Source: Chitinophaga pinensis (GTDB lineage: Bacteria > Bacteroidota > Bacteroidia > UKL13-3). From it: 7,022 nucleotides of DNA. Positions within the stretch are counted from its first letter, which is position 1; the number at the start of each line of letters is the position of its first letter. The notes beneath the pieces are model-generated. The model was not told the DNA's origin and did no database searches. It worked only from the letters and a program-made list of their open reading frames with translations. The DNA lies in NCBI GenBank assembly GCA_945875195.1, contig CAMCJW010000154.1:1-7022 (forward strand). Direction: 5' to 3'. Shown in pieces: positions 1 to 6,050 of this stretch. The translations under genes were made by a program, and so were the position numbers.

Positions 1-1
1 T

Positions 2-1501
2 GCAAATCAAGACATTTCAAAAGCCTATTTCGGAGATGCCTTTAAATTTTATTTTACCGATTTGTTTGAAGGTATGGAGGCTCGTTATTATGTTAAGAAT
101 AATGGATATTATTTCTTTGCAAATAATCCAATTATTCTGAAGGTTTTAAAAGAAAAGTGGCGCTCAGAAAAATTGCTGGTGAAGCAAGATTTTTATAAGA
201 ATTATAGTAATAAATTATCGCCAAATAGTAACCTTGAAATTTTGATATTAAACGAACACGCGCCTAAGTATGCTATCAATTTTTTAAATAACAATTGGTT
301 TAGTATTATCAACCAAAATATGGGCGCCATAAAACGAGCCCACTTCCAAGCAATTCAATTTGCAGGCAGTAATGATAAGATATTTGCCACTCAAATTTAT
401 ACCCACTTCGATATTGCAAAGGCCGAAAGAACTGAAAAGGTTTGGAATATCCCTTTAGATTCTGACCTAGTGGTGCAGCCTCAGGTTATGTATAATTACA
501 GTATTGGTTCTCAAGTTATCATGGCTCAAGATGCGAAAATGCAATTGTATATGATTGACCGCGATGGGAAAGTTTTATGGAAGCAAAAAATAGATGATAA
601 GGTAATTTCAAAGTTTGACGAAATTAATATTTATAACAATGGAAAACGACAATGGGTTTTTAATACAGCTCATTACATCTATGTTATTGATGATTTAGGT
701 AAAAATTTGTCTGGTTGGCCCGTTTGGATTCCAACAGGAACAACATTTCCAATTAGTGTGTTTGACCCAAATAATGATAGGAATTACCAAATATTTGCAA
801 CTGGAAATTACTTTAAAATCTCAGCATTCAATCAACAAGGTAGATTAATCCCAAGCTGGAATCCGAAAGACATTTGGCCAAATTTAAAATCAACTATTGG
901 AACGTTTAAGTTTGGAGGTCAGCAGATATATTATGGATTAAACGAAAGGGGTAAAATTCAATTTCTAAATTCTACAGCCAAGCCATTTGATCAAATAAAA
1001 ATAGATAGTAGTTTTACTTTTCTAGATGTTAAAATCGAATCAATTGATACCGGACAAATAAACATAACCGCTTTAGATTCTAACCAAATTATTAGAATCA
1101 AATATTATACCACCAAAACAGCCAAAATCAATAGAATTCCAGCCAAGCAGTTTAAGTCTTTTCACATTTCAAAAAATGAAGGGAGCCAAATAAGTTACCT
1201 GCTTTTTGGCAATAACAACTTAGCTCTTATAGATCAAAATGCTAATTTATTGCTAGAAAAGAAGGCAACCTACAACCCAAGTGCTCAAACACAATGGGCT
1301 TTTATTGGAAATGGGTATAAGCTAATTTACCAAGATTCATTGGCCAAAACACTAAATATAGAAAATTCGAAAGCCGAACCTTACAAGCCATTTCCAATGA
1401 AAGTAGAAAGTCCGTTTGCCATTGGAAATTTATTCAATGAAGCGGATAATTGGTTAATATTTGCAAACGGTAACCAATTGAATTTATACCGAATCAAATA
1501 A
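2..1501 (+). CDS. 3' part of a large protein of unknown function, DUF3352-like segment plus beta-propeller-like repeats
   Basis: The reading frame is open from the first bases of the window, so the gene begins upstream; the TTG at 62 is not its start. About 500 residues are visible. The first ~130 (to about nt 470) contain a pattern like DUF3352 proteins: a tyrosine-rich 'GYYFFANNP' strand, a helix, then 'SPNSNLEILIL'. From about nt 480 come repeated strand-turn-strand units of the type 'LYMIDRDGKVLW' (545-580), 'IYVIDDLGKNLSGWP' (677-721), 'ISAFNQQGRLIPSW' and 'LALIDQNANLLLEK', typical of PQQ/WD-like beta-propeller blades. No catalytic motif is apparent. The stop overlaps the next ATG by one base (TAATG), indicating co-translation with the flippase-like membrane protein. 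Presence of an N-terminal signal or anchor cannot be judged because the 5' end is missing. An envelope location is inferred from repeat type and neighbours. The coding call is firm; the function is unknown. Confidence 0.85.
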   Translation, partial: ANQDISKAYFGDAFKFYFTDLFEGMEARYYVKNNGYYFFANNPIILKVLKEKWRSEKLLVKQDFYKNYSNKLSPNSNLEILILNEHAPKYAINFLNNNWFSIINQNMGAIKRAHFQAIQFAGSNDKIFATQIYTHFDIAKAERTEKVWNIPLDSDLVVQPQVMYNYSIGSQVIMAQDAKMQLYMIDRDGKVLWKQKIDDKVISKFDEINIYNNGKRQWVFNTAHYIYVIDDLGKNLSGWPVWIPTGTTFPISVFDPNNDRNYQIFATGNYFKISAFNQQGRLIPSWNPKDIWPNLKSTIGTFKFGGQQIYYGLNERGKIQFLNSTAKPFDQIKIDSSFTFLDVKIESIDTGQINITALDSNQIIRIKYYTTKTAKINRIPAKQFKSFHISKNEGSQISYLLFGNNNLALIDQNANLLLEKKATYNPSAQTQWAFIGNGYKLIYQDSLAKTLNIENSKAEPYKPFPMKVESPFAIGNLFNEADNWLIFANGNQLNLYRIK

Positions 1502-2469
1502 TGGTATCAAAAAGACTGATTTATATACAGACAGGGTTATTTGCCTTGTTTGGTTGTATTTTATTGTATTTGAGTTTCAAGCAAGTTGATTTCACCGAAG
1601 TGCTGAGTATTATTAAATCTGGTAACAACCTTGTAATAATGCCAGTTTTAATTACCTCCATTTTAGTTTATTACATAAGAGTAAAACGCTGGCAATTGCT
1701 ATTTGAAACTATAAAAATCAATGCGCCAACTAATTATTTATTCGCATCACTGGCAACAGGATATTTGGTAAATTTTGCCATACCAAGACTAGGGGAGGTA
1801 AGCAGGGCATTAATTCTAAAGCAATCATTGAATTATGAAATGAATAAAAGTCTTTCAACCATATTGTTTGAAAGGTTAGCTGATATGCTTTGTTTAGTGA
1901 TAATAATTTTAGCCGCTTTTTTATTAGCGTTTTTAAATGAAAGCTCCCTATTAAATAGCTTTACTAAAGGTGTGGTTGTATTAACTCCTGTAAGATTAGC
2001 AATACTTACATGCGTATTGCTGGGAGCATACATACTATACCAGCAATTAAAAAATAAAAGTAATAGTGCCGTTCAATGGGTGGTTCAATTGATCCAATCT
2101 ACCCAAACATTACTAAAAATGGAGAATAAGTGGATGTTTTTTGCCTATACAGTAATGATTTGGGTTGGTTTTTATTTAATGACCTACCTCTGGTTTTTTA
2201 TGTTTAAGGAATCTTCGAGTTTAAGTGCAAAAGATGCTTTTTTTGTAATGGTATTGGGTGTAGTAGCCCGCACACTGCCAATTCAGGCAGGCTCTGCTGG
2301 GGCATATCATTTTGTAGTGAGTCAGGCATTACTATTTTTGGGAGTTAACCTTGCAACCGGTAATGCCTTGGCAATAATTATTCATGGGTTTCAAACAATC
2401 TTAACGTTGGGTTTTGGATTTAGCGCTTATCTTTGGCTTCTTAATAAAAAACAATCTCAAAATGCTTAA
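1501..2469 (+). CDS. Flippase-like polytopic membrane protein (lysylphosphatidylglycerol synthase TM domain family)
   Basis: This 322-residue protein is almost entirely hydrophobic, with about seven to eight membrane segments (roughly residues 8-24, 44-60, 82-95, 128-146, 164-180, 211-234, 246-282, 287-313). It carries the hallmarks of the PF03706/UPF0104 family: 'NFAIPRLGEVSRA' at 91-103 (the N-x-x-x-P-x-R-x-GE-x-x-R motif), 'ERLADM' at 124-129, and a glycine-rich 'PIQAGSAGAYHF' at 260-271. Its length is normal for the stand-alone family, which lacks the soluble aminoacyl-transferase domain of MprF. Family members are thought to move lipids or lipid-linked molecules across the inner membrane, but the substrate here cannot be inferred. 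The ATG at 1501 sits within TAATG, and its 3' end overlaps the next gene by 8 bases, so it is the middle gene of a translationally coupled operon. No Shine-Dalgarno sequence is visible, as is usual in Bacteroidota. Confidence 0.88.
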   Translation: MVSKRLIYIQTGLFALFGCILLYLSFKQVDFTEVLSIIKSGNNLVIMPVLITSILVYYIRVKRWQLLFETIKINAPTNYLFASLATGYLVNFAIPRLGEVSRALILKQSLNYEMNKSLSTILFERLADMLCLVIIILAAFLLAFLNESSLLNSFTKGVVVLTPVRLAILTCVLLGAYILYQQLKNKSNSAVQWVVQLIQSTQTLLKMENKWMFFAYTVMIWVGFYLMTYLWFFMFKESSSLSAKDAFFVMVLGVVARTLPIQAGSAGAYHFVVSQALLFLGVNLATGNALAIIIHGFQTILTLGFGFSAYLWLLNKKQSQNA

Positions 2470-3634
2470 AGCCATAACAAGTTTCATAATCCTTTTTGCT
2501 TTCTCTATCAGTGTTTATTCGCAAAATTTTCCTAAGTTAGGTAACGATACTTTATTAGATGTGGCCAATTGGAACATCGAGTGGTTTGGTGATGCGAGCA
2601 ATGGTCCAACAGATGAGGCAACTCAATATGCGAATGTAAAAGCCATGCTAGAAAAAACAGATATGGATGTTTTTGGCTTAGAAGAAATTAGTAATGCTTC
2701 AACCTACAATACTTTATCTATTGCACTTGGCTCAAAGTACGACACATATATCTCAGGCTTTTCACAAACCCAAAAAATGGGTATATATTGGAAGAAAAGC
2801 ATGTTCACTGTAATTCCAGCTCAAACATTTGATATACCTCTTAACTCCTCAGATAATTTTGCATTTGCTTCCAGACCTCCTTTACAAGTTTGTTTGCAAA
2901 CGTTAGGTGGCACAAAAACGGATACTATATACTTTTTAATTTTGCATATGAAGGCTTACGCAGATCAAAGCTCATATGATAGGAGAGTGTCGGCTAGTGT
3001 GGCACTAAAGAGTTATTTGGAGTCGACTTTGGCAGGTAAAAAATACATGGTATTGGGAGATTGGAACGACGATTTGGATCAATCTATTTACAATTCTTTA
3101 GAAACACCATTCAAAAACTTTTTAAATGCTAAATATACTTTTCCTAGCAAAGAGTTAACCGACGCAGGAAAGTCGTCTTATGCTTTTAGCGTAAACATGA
3201 TCGACCATCAATTAATTAGTAAAACACTAGATTCATTTTATTACAAAGGATCTGCAAAAGTGTTTGATGATGCAGCTAATTATTGCAGCGGATTTAGCAA
3301 CAATACTTCTGATCATTATCCAGTATATTCTTTTTATAACTGGAAAAAATTAACAACAAGAGTTATACCTGCTGGTATCGAAAATGAGGTAAACGCACTT
3401 CGTGTTCAAGTGTATCCGAACCCAGCCAATTCAATGGTTCAGGTTCATTGCGACAGAGTCATTACAGCATCAAAAATATTTGACAATTTAGGTCGTGAAA
3501 TCCCTGTTGAATTTCACTTTTCAATGAACAGGCAGCAAGTTCAATTTGATATCAATGCAATGGAAGAAGGCGTTTATTTTCTTTACACCTATTGCGATAA
3601 TCAGGTACAAATAACAAGGTTGCTTAAACAATAA
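2462..3634 (+). CDS. Secreted endonuclease/exonuclease/phosphatase-family enzyme with C-terminal T9SS sorting domain
   Basis: The product has 390 residues from the ATG at 2462. I prefer this start to the in-frame TTG at 2414 because it begins directly with a classic signal peptide (hydrophobic 'FIILFAFSISVYSQ', cleavage near residue 20-21); it overlaps the upstream gene by 8 bases. Residues 33-293 form a metal-dependent EEP (DNase I-like) domain with every expected motif: 'NWNIEWFG' (36-43, metal-linked Asn38), 'FGLEEI' (Glu75), 'LHMKAY' (His162), 'GDWNDD' (Asp200, Asn202), 'MIDHQL' (Asp248, His249) and 'SDHYPV' (Asp284, His285). The substrate could be DNA, RNA or another phosphoester. Residues 313-390 start with 'RVQVYPNPANS' and end 'VQITRLLKQ', a type A Por/T9SS sorting domain, so the enzyme is probably exported across the outer membrane and either released or anchored to the surface. 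It is the last gene of the operon and is followed by a terminator hairpin. Confidence 0.92.
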   Translation: MLKAITSFIILFAFSISVYSQNFPKLGNDTLLDVANWNIEWFGDASNGPTDEATQYANVKAMLEKTDMDVFGLEEISNASTYNTLSIALGSKYDTYISGFSQTQKMGIYWKKSMFTVIPAQTFDIPLNSSDNFAFASRPPLQVCLQTLGGTKTDTIYFLILHMKAYADQSSYDRRVSASVALKSYLESTLAGKKYMVLGDWNDDLDQSIYNSLETPFKNFLNAKYTFPSKELTDAGKSSYAFSVNMIDHQLISKTLDSFYYKGSAKVFDDAANYCSGFSNNTSDHYPVYSFYNWKKLTTRVIPAGIENEVNALRVQVYPNPANSMVQVHCDRVITASKIFDNLGREIPVEFHFSMNRQQVQFDINAMEEGVYFLYTYCDNQVQITRLLKQ

Positions 3635-3653
3635 TCTACCTGTTTTCTAAAAC

Positions 3654-3680
3654 AAAAAAGCAGCCCTAAAGCTGCCTTTT
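3654..3680. terminator. Bidirectional hairpin terminator between convergent genes
   Basis: The stem GCAGC (3660-3664) pairs with GCTGC (3671-3675) around the loop CCTAAA. It is flanked by an A run on the left (3654-3659) and CTTTT on the right (3676-3680). Read on the minus strand the stem is followed by six T residues, so it is a better terminator for the LexA-like regulator gene (stop at 3706) than for the secreted enzyme gene (stop at 3634). It probably serves both. Confidence 0.75.
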
Positions 3681-3705
3681 CATGTAATCAATCAGATTGT
3701 AATCA

Positions 3706-4419
3706 TCAATCTAATGTTTTGCTGTGATCCATCACATATCTCCATATTTCCAGAACATCTTCAATGTTAACGTCGTATGGCTTATAAATTGGGTTATTAG
3801 AAATCAATGCTAATTTTTTGCTTTTAGCAATTTCATTGTAAACACGTTTAAAAACAATACCATCTTCTTTGGTTAATATAACATAGCAAAGCCCATCTTT
3901 TAAGCTACTCCAATCTTCCACATATTCGCAGGTTACATAGGTTTTATCTTGAATAGGTAGCATAGAATCTCCGCTAATTTGAAAGCTCCTATATTTTTTA
4001 CGTTTGTCTAAAAATGGCAAACTAAATTGTGGCAACTCAGATATAAACTGAATATCTGTGTAACCAGCAGTATAACCAGCTCGCGCTTTTTCAGATACTA
4101 ACTCAATATTGTCAATATTATCTGAATTAGTGGTGGTGGCAATTATTCTCAGGTATTTACCTTTAATATAATCTTCTAAACCACGCTCTAATTCACCCAC
4201 CTTCGATTCTGGCAACCTTGTAAGGTCAATCCTAAGCAAGGTATCTAGGCTGATCCTAAAATAATCCGAAATACGCACAGCCATATCAATAGGAGGAGAA
4301 GCAATATTGTTCTCATAACTATTCAAAACCGAGCGCTTGGATTCAAGAGCCAAAGCCATTTCTTCCTGACTAAAGTTTTTGCGTTTCCTTAGAAACTTGA
4401 TGTTGGTTGATAAATACAT
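3706..4419 (-). CDS. LexA-like transcriptional repressor: Cro/CI-type HTH plus S24 self-cleaving peptidase domain
   Basis: The protein has 237 residues. Residues 5-62 form an XRE/Cro-CI helix-turn-helix ('IKFLRKRKNFSQEEMALALESKR', recognition region about 27-37). A linker follows, then an S24 peptidase domain at about 110-232. Catalytic residues are intact: Ser152 in 'SGDSM' and Lys191 in 'IVFKRV', a spacing of 39 (37 in E. coli LexA). The likely self-cleavage bond is Ala114-Gly115 or Ala118-Gly119 in 'KARAGYTAGY', 38 or 34 residues before the serine, within the range of LexA, UmuD and lambda CI. It is not canonical LexA, whose DNA-binding domain is a winged helix. It is divergent from dinB-dnaE across a 449-bp spacer, and its upstream inverted repeat shares a core with a site at the dinB start. 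I infer an autoregulated repressor that is cleaved with RecA help on DNA damage and controls the polymerases. It could alternatively be a prophage-type repressor, but no phage genes are seen. Confidence 0.9.
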   Translation of the reverse strand: MYLSTNIKFLRKRKNFSQEEMALALESKRSVLNSYENNIASPPIDMAVRISDYFRISLDTLLRIDLTRLPESKVGELERGLEDYIKGKYLRIIATTTNSDNIDNIELVSEKARAGYTAGYTDIQFISELPQFSLPFLDKRKKYRSFQISGDSMLPIQDKTYVTCEYVEDWSSLKDGLCYVILTKEDGIVFKRVYNEIAKSKKLALISNNPIYKPYDVNIEDVLEIWRYVMDHSKTLD

Positions 4420-4438
4420 AATTTGCTTGCTTAGGATA

Positions 4439-4448
4439 CTTGCGCAAG
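4439..4448. repeat. Perfect 10-bp palindrome CTTGCGCAAG at the regulator's -10/+1 region
   Basis: The sequence CTTGCGCAAG equals its own reverse complement. It overlaps the last bases of the predicted -10 hexamer of the regulator gene and runs to the predicted transcription start, about 20 bases before the ATG. Its GC-rich centre stands out in an AT-rich spacer. It differs from the GTTAA-N5-TTAAC sites, so it might bind another protein or be chance. Confidence 0.35.
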
Positions 4449-4474
4449 ATATGTAATGCTATTTTAGTTGTCAA
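4446..4474 (-). promoter_or_regulatory. Predicted promoter of the LexA-like regulator gene
   Basis: On the minus strand there is a perfect TTGACA (4474-4469), then 17 bases, then TATCTT (4451-4446). The same bases also approximate the Bacteroidota promoter form, TTG about 20 bases before TA-n-n-TT-G (TATCTTGC). The start of transcription would fall near 4439, giving a leader of about 20 bases before the ATG at 4419. The operator-like inverted repeat at 4476-4500 begins one base upstream of the -35 box, so a bound repressor would contact or occlude polymerase. Confidence 0.6.
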
Positions 4475-4475
4475 G

Positions 4476-4500
4476 TTTATGTTAATTATATTAACATAAA
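4476..4500. promoter_or_regulatory. Candidate repressor operator: perfect 11-bp inverted repeat with core GTTAA-N5-TTAAC
   Basis: The arms TTTATGTTAAT (4476-4486) and ATTAACATAAA (4490-4500) are exact reverse complements around TAT. The core GTTAA-TTATA-TTAAC (4481-4495) matches, at 13 of 15 positions, the site abutting the dinB start at 4851-4865. A two-fold symmetric site of this size suits a Cro/CI-type HTH dimer, and the location next to the regulator's -35 box suggests autoregulation. Binding by the adjacent regulator is inference. Confidence 0.65.
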
Positions 4501-4806
4501 ATAGTTAAATATCTGAATAATAGCGTAATAAATTATCTAAATAAATAATTCAGAAGTAAATAGATTCGACTTATACCGAGGCAAAATTAAATAGGCTCCA
4601 GTCCCACGACTTGAAATATCAATTAATTCAAGCTCATTGGATAAAACCTATTCTATTTCATCAAACTTTCTTTAGAAATAAACCGTAAGTTCTAGTATTC
4701 ACAAGGTTTAGGACGTTTTGTTTACGTCAATAAAATGGTCTATTATTTCTATCGTTTTTTGTACCACATTTTAATAATCTCATTTACTGAATAGTATAAA
4801 AAAATA
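4501..4806. other. AT-rich divergent spacer without a recognisable gene
   Basis: All frames are closed by frequent stops and I find no coding sequence or tRNA here. Small imperfectly supported structures exist: CTTGAA (4610-4615) with TTCAAG (4627-4632), TAAACC (4679-4684) with GGTTTA (4705-4710), and GACGT (4712-4716) with ACGTC (4724-4728). A slightly GC-richer patch at about 4575-4612 is of unknown meaning. A lone GTTAA half-site lies at 4504-4508. A small RNA or remnant gene cannot be excluded. Confidence 0.5.
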
Positions 4807-4837
4807 TTTGTTTCTTTATAATTAATAGCTAATATTA
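4807..4837 (+). promoter_or_regulatory. Tentative promoter of the dinB-dnaE operon
   Basis: TTTG at 4807-4810 followed by 19 bases and TAATATTA (4830-4837) weakly resembles the Bacteroidota -33/-7 pattern (TTTG, TA-n-n-TTTG). A TATAAT at 4817-4822 is an alternative -10 but lacks a good -35. Either would place transcription start within or just before the TTAAC repeat cluster at 4837-4865, where a repressor would block it. The region is so AT-rich that chance matches are likely. Confidence 0.25.
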
Positions 4838-4865
4838 TTAACAAATAATTGTTAACCATATTAAC
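4838..4865. promoter_or_regulatory. Candidate operator cluster at the dinB start
   Basis: Two overlapping inverted repeats are visible: TTAACAA (4838-4844) with TTGTTAA (4849-4855) across ATAA, and GTTAA (4851-4855) with TTAAC (4861-4865) across CCATA. The second has the same GTTAA-N5-TTAAC form as the site upstream of the LexA-like regulator gene and ends three bases before the dinB ATG. Occupancy would block transcription start or early elongation of dinB. The regulator's role is inferred from the shared core. Confidence 0.6.
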
Positions 4866-4868
4866 TAA

Positions 4869-6008
4869 ATGTCTCGTACAATCGCCCACATGGATCTTGA
4901 TACTTTCTTTGTATCGGCTGAACGCCTAGATAATTCTGCGCTTAACGGAAAGCCTATTATTATTGGCGGCTTCTCTGATAGAGGTGTAGTAGCTAGTTGC
5001 AGCTATGAAGCGCGTAAATTTGGTGTGCACGCTGCCATGCCAACTAAGTTAGCACGACGCCTATGCCCACAAGCCATCTGGATTAGAGGCGATATGGACA
5101 AATACAGTAGACTATCCCATTTAGTAACAGAAATCATTGAAGAGGCGGCTCCGCTGGTAGAAAAAGCTTCAATAGATGAGCATTACTTAGACGTAACAGG
5201 CATGGATCGCTTTTTTGGCACTCAAAAATGGATGCATGAGTTGCGGCAGCGTATTATCAAAGAATCTGGCTTGCCTATTTCTTTTGGTTTATCTGTGAAT
5301 AAAACCGTTTCTAAAATTGCCACAGGCGAAGCAAAACCTAATGGAGAAAAAGAAGTACAACAACTAGCGGTAAAGCCTTTTTTATATCCACTGTCTATTA
5401 AAAAAATTCCTGGTATTGGCGATAAATCATACCATACCCTGCGCGATATGGGTATTGTGTATATCGAAACCTTGGCCAATATGCCCATTGAATTGCTAGG
5501 TAGGGTAATGGGCGAAAATGGCAAAGTAATCTGGGAGAAAGCCAATGGTATCGACAATCGTCCCGTGCAGCCTTACCATGAGCAAAAGTCTATTGGTTCA
5601 GAACGAACCTTTGAAACAGATACCACCGACATGAAATTTCTGCATGGTGTACTCTCTAAAATGGTGCAAGATGTGTGCTTTGATATGCGCAAACAAAATA
5701 GACTTTGCGCTACTGTTACTATTAAAATTCGCTACTCAGATTTTCAAACACATACCATGCAAGCCAGGCTGGCCTATACTTCTTACGACCATGTAATACT
5801 GGCCAAGGCAAAAGAATTACTTGATAAAGTGTACGATAGAAGACTACTCATTAGGCTCATTGGCGTAAAGGTAAGTAACCTCGTTTATGGCGCCCAACAA
5901 ATAGATCTTTTTGAAGACAGCGAAGAAATGATCAAACTCTATCAAGCTTTAGATCAAATTAAACATTGGTATGGGAAGAAAGCAATTGGCAAAGGTAAGA
6001 CCCCTTAA
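4869..6008 (+). CDS. dinB: Y-family DNA polymerase, DNA polymerase IV (DinB) type
   Basis: This 379-residue translesion polymerase is of usual family length. Palm motifs are intact: 'HMDLDTFF' (catalytic Asp9, steric-gate Phe at 14), 'CSYEARKFGVHAAMP' (44-58) and 'KASIDEHYLDVTG' (99-111, catalytic Asp103 and Glu104). The helix-hairpin-helix thumb is 'KKIPGIGDKSYHTLRDMGI' (178-196). The little-finger domain covers about 240-340 and includes 'SIGSERTFE'. A beta-clamp-binding peptide, QIDLF (344-348), is followed by about 30 more residues ending in the 'YGKKAIG' type tail. Because all three acidic residues and the clamp motif are present, this is an active Pol IV-like enzyme, not the catalytically dead ImuB that occupies this place in imuAB-dnaE2 cassettes. 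His105, where E. coli has Ala, looks like a subfamily trait. Start: the ATG at 4869 leaves the normal eight residues before Asp9. No SD is seen. dnaE follows after 42 bases, so the two are probably co-transcribed. Confidence 0.95.
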   Translation: MSRTIAHMDLDTFFVSAERLDNSALNGKPIIIGGFSDRGVVASCSYEARKFGVHAAMPTKLARRLCPQAIWIRGDMDKYSRLSHLVTEIIEEAAPLVEKASIDEHYLDVTGMDRFFGTQKWMHELRQRIIKESGLPISFGLSVNKTVSKIATGEAKPNGEKEVQQLAVKPFLYPLSIKKIPGIGDKSYHTLRDMGIVYIETLANMPIELLGRVMGENGKVIWEKANGIDNRPVQPYHEQKSIGSERTFETDTTDMKFLHGVLSKMVQDVCFDMRKQNRLCATVTIKIRYSDFQTHTMQARLAYTSYDHVILAKAKELLDKVYDRRLLIRLIGVKVSNLVYGAQQIDLFEDSEEMIKLYQALDQIKHWYGKKAIGKGKTP

Positions 6009-6040
6009 TGCTACACTACAATACCCTCACCATCGACTAA
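6008..6040 (+). other. Ten-codon mini-ORF overlapping the dinB stop
   Basis: The dinB stop forms TAATG with an ATG at 6008. That ATG opens a ten-codon frame (MLHYNTLTID) ending in TAA at 6038-6040, ten bases before the dnaE ATG at 6051. It might carry ribosomes across the gap and couple dnaE translation to dinB, or be chance. There is no independent support for a peptide product. Confidence 0.2.
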
Positions 6041-6050
6041 ATTAACAAAT

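Noticed and set aside
62..64. TTG as start of the first gene
   Set aside because: The frame is open through all 20 preceding codons with protein-like content, so the gene is cut by the window edge.
1833..2033. 66-codon minus-strand frame inside the flippase-like gene
   Set aside because: Lies wholly antisense to a clear membrane-protein gene, has no recognisable motif and no promoter.
2414..2461. TTG start extending the secreted enzyme by 16 residues
   Set aside because: The extension would bury the signal peptide behind codons that lie within the flippase-like gene; the ATG at 2462 gives a standard signal peptide.
3706..4419. Reading the regulator as a prophage repressor
   Set aside because: No integrase, excisionase or structural phage genes nearby; the neighbours are DNA-repair polymerases and the operator core is shared with dinB.
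4561..4580. TTCGACT resembling a tRNA T-loop
   Set aside because: The flanking five bases do not pair as a T-stem, and no anticodon or acceptor arms are found.
4610..4632. CTTGAA/TTCAAG hairpin as terminator or attenuator
   Set aside because: Only six AT-rich pairs with an 11-base loop and no T tract.
4712..4728. GACGT/ACGTC inverted repeat as an operator
   Set aside because: Short arms, no second copy at the other promoter, and not near a predicted promoter element.
5222..5557. 111-codon minus-strand frame inside dinB
   Set aside because: Fully antisense to conserved DinB motifs; composition is that of a shadow frame.
4869..6008. Calling the Y-family gene imuB
   Set aside because: All three catalytic acidic residues are present, whereas ImuB lacks them.
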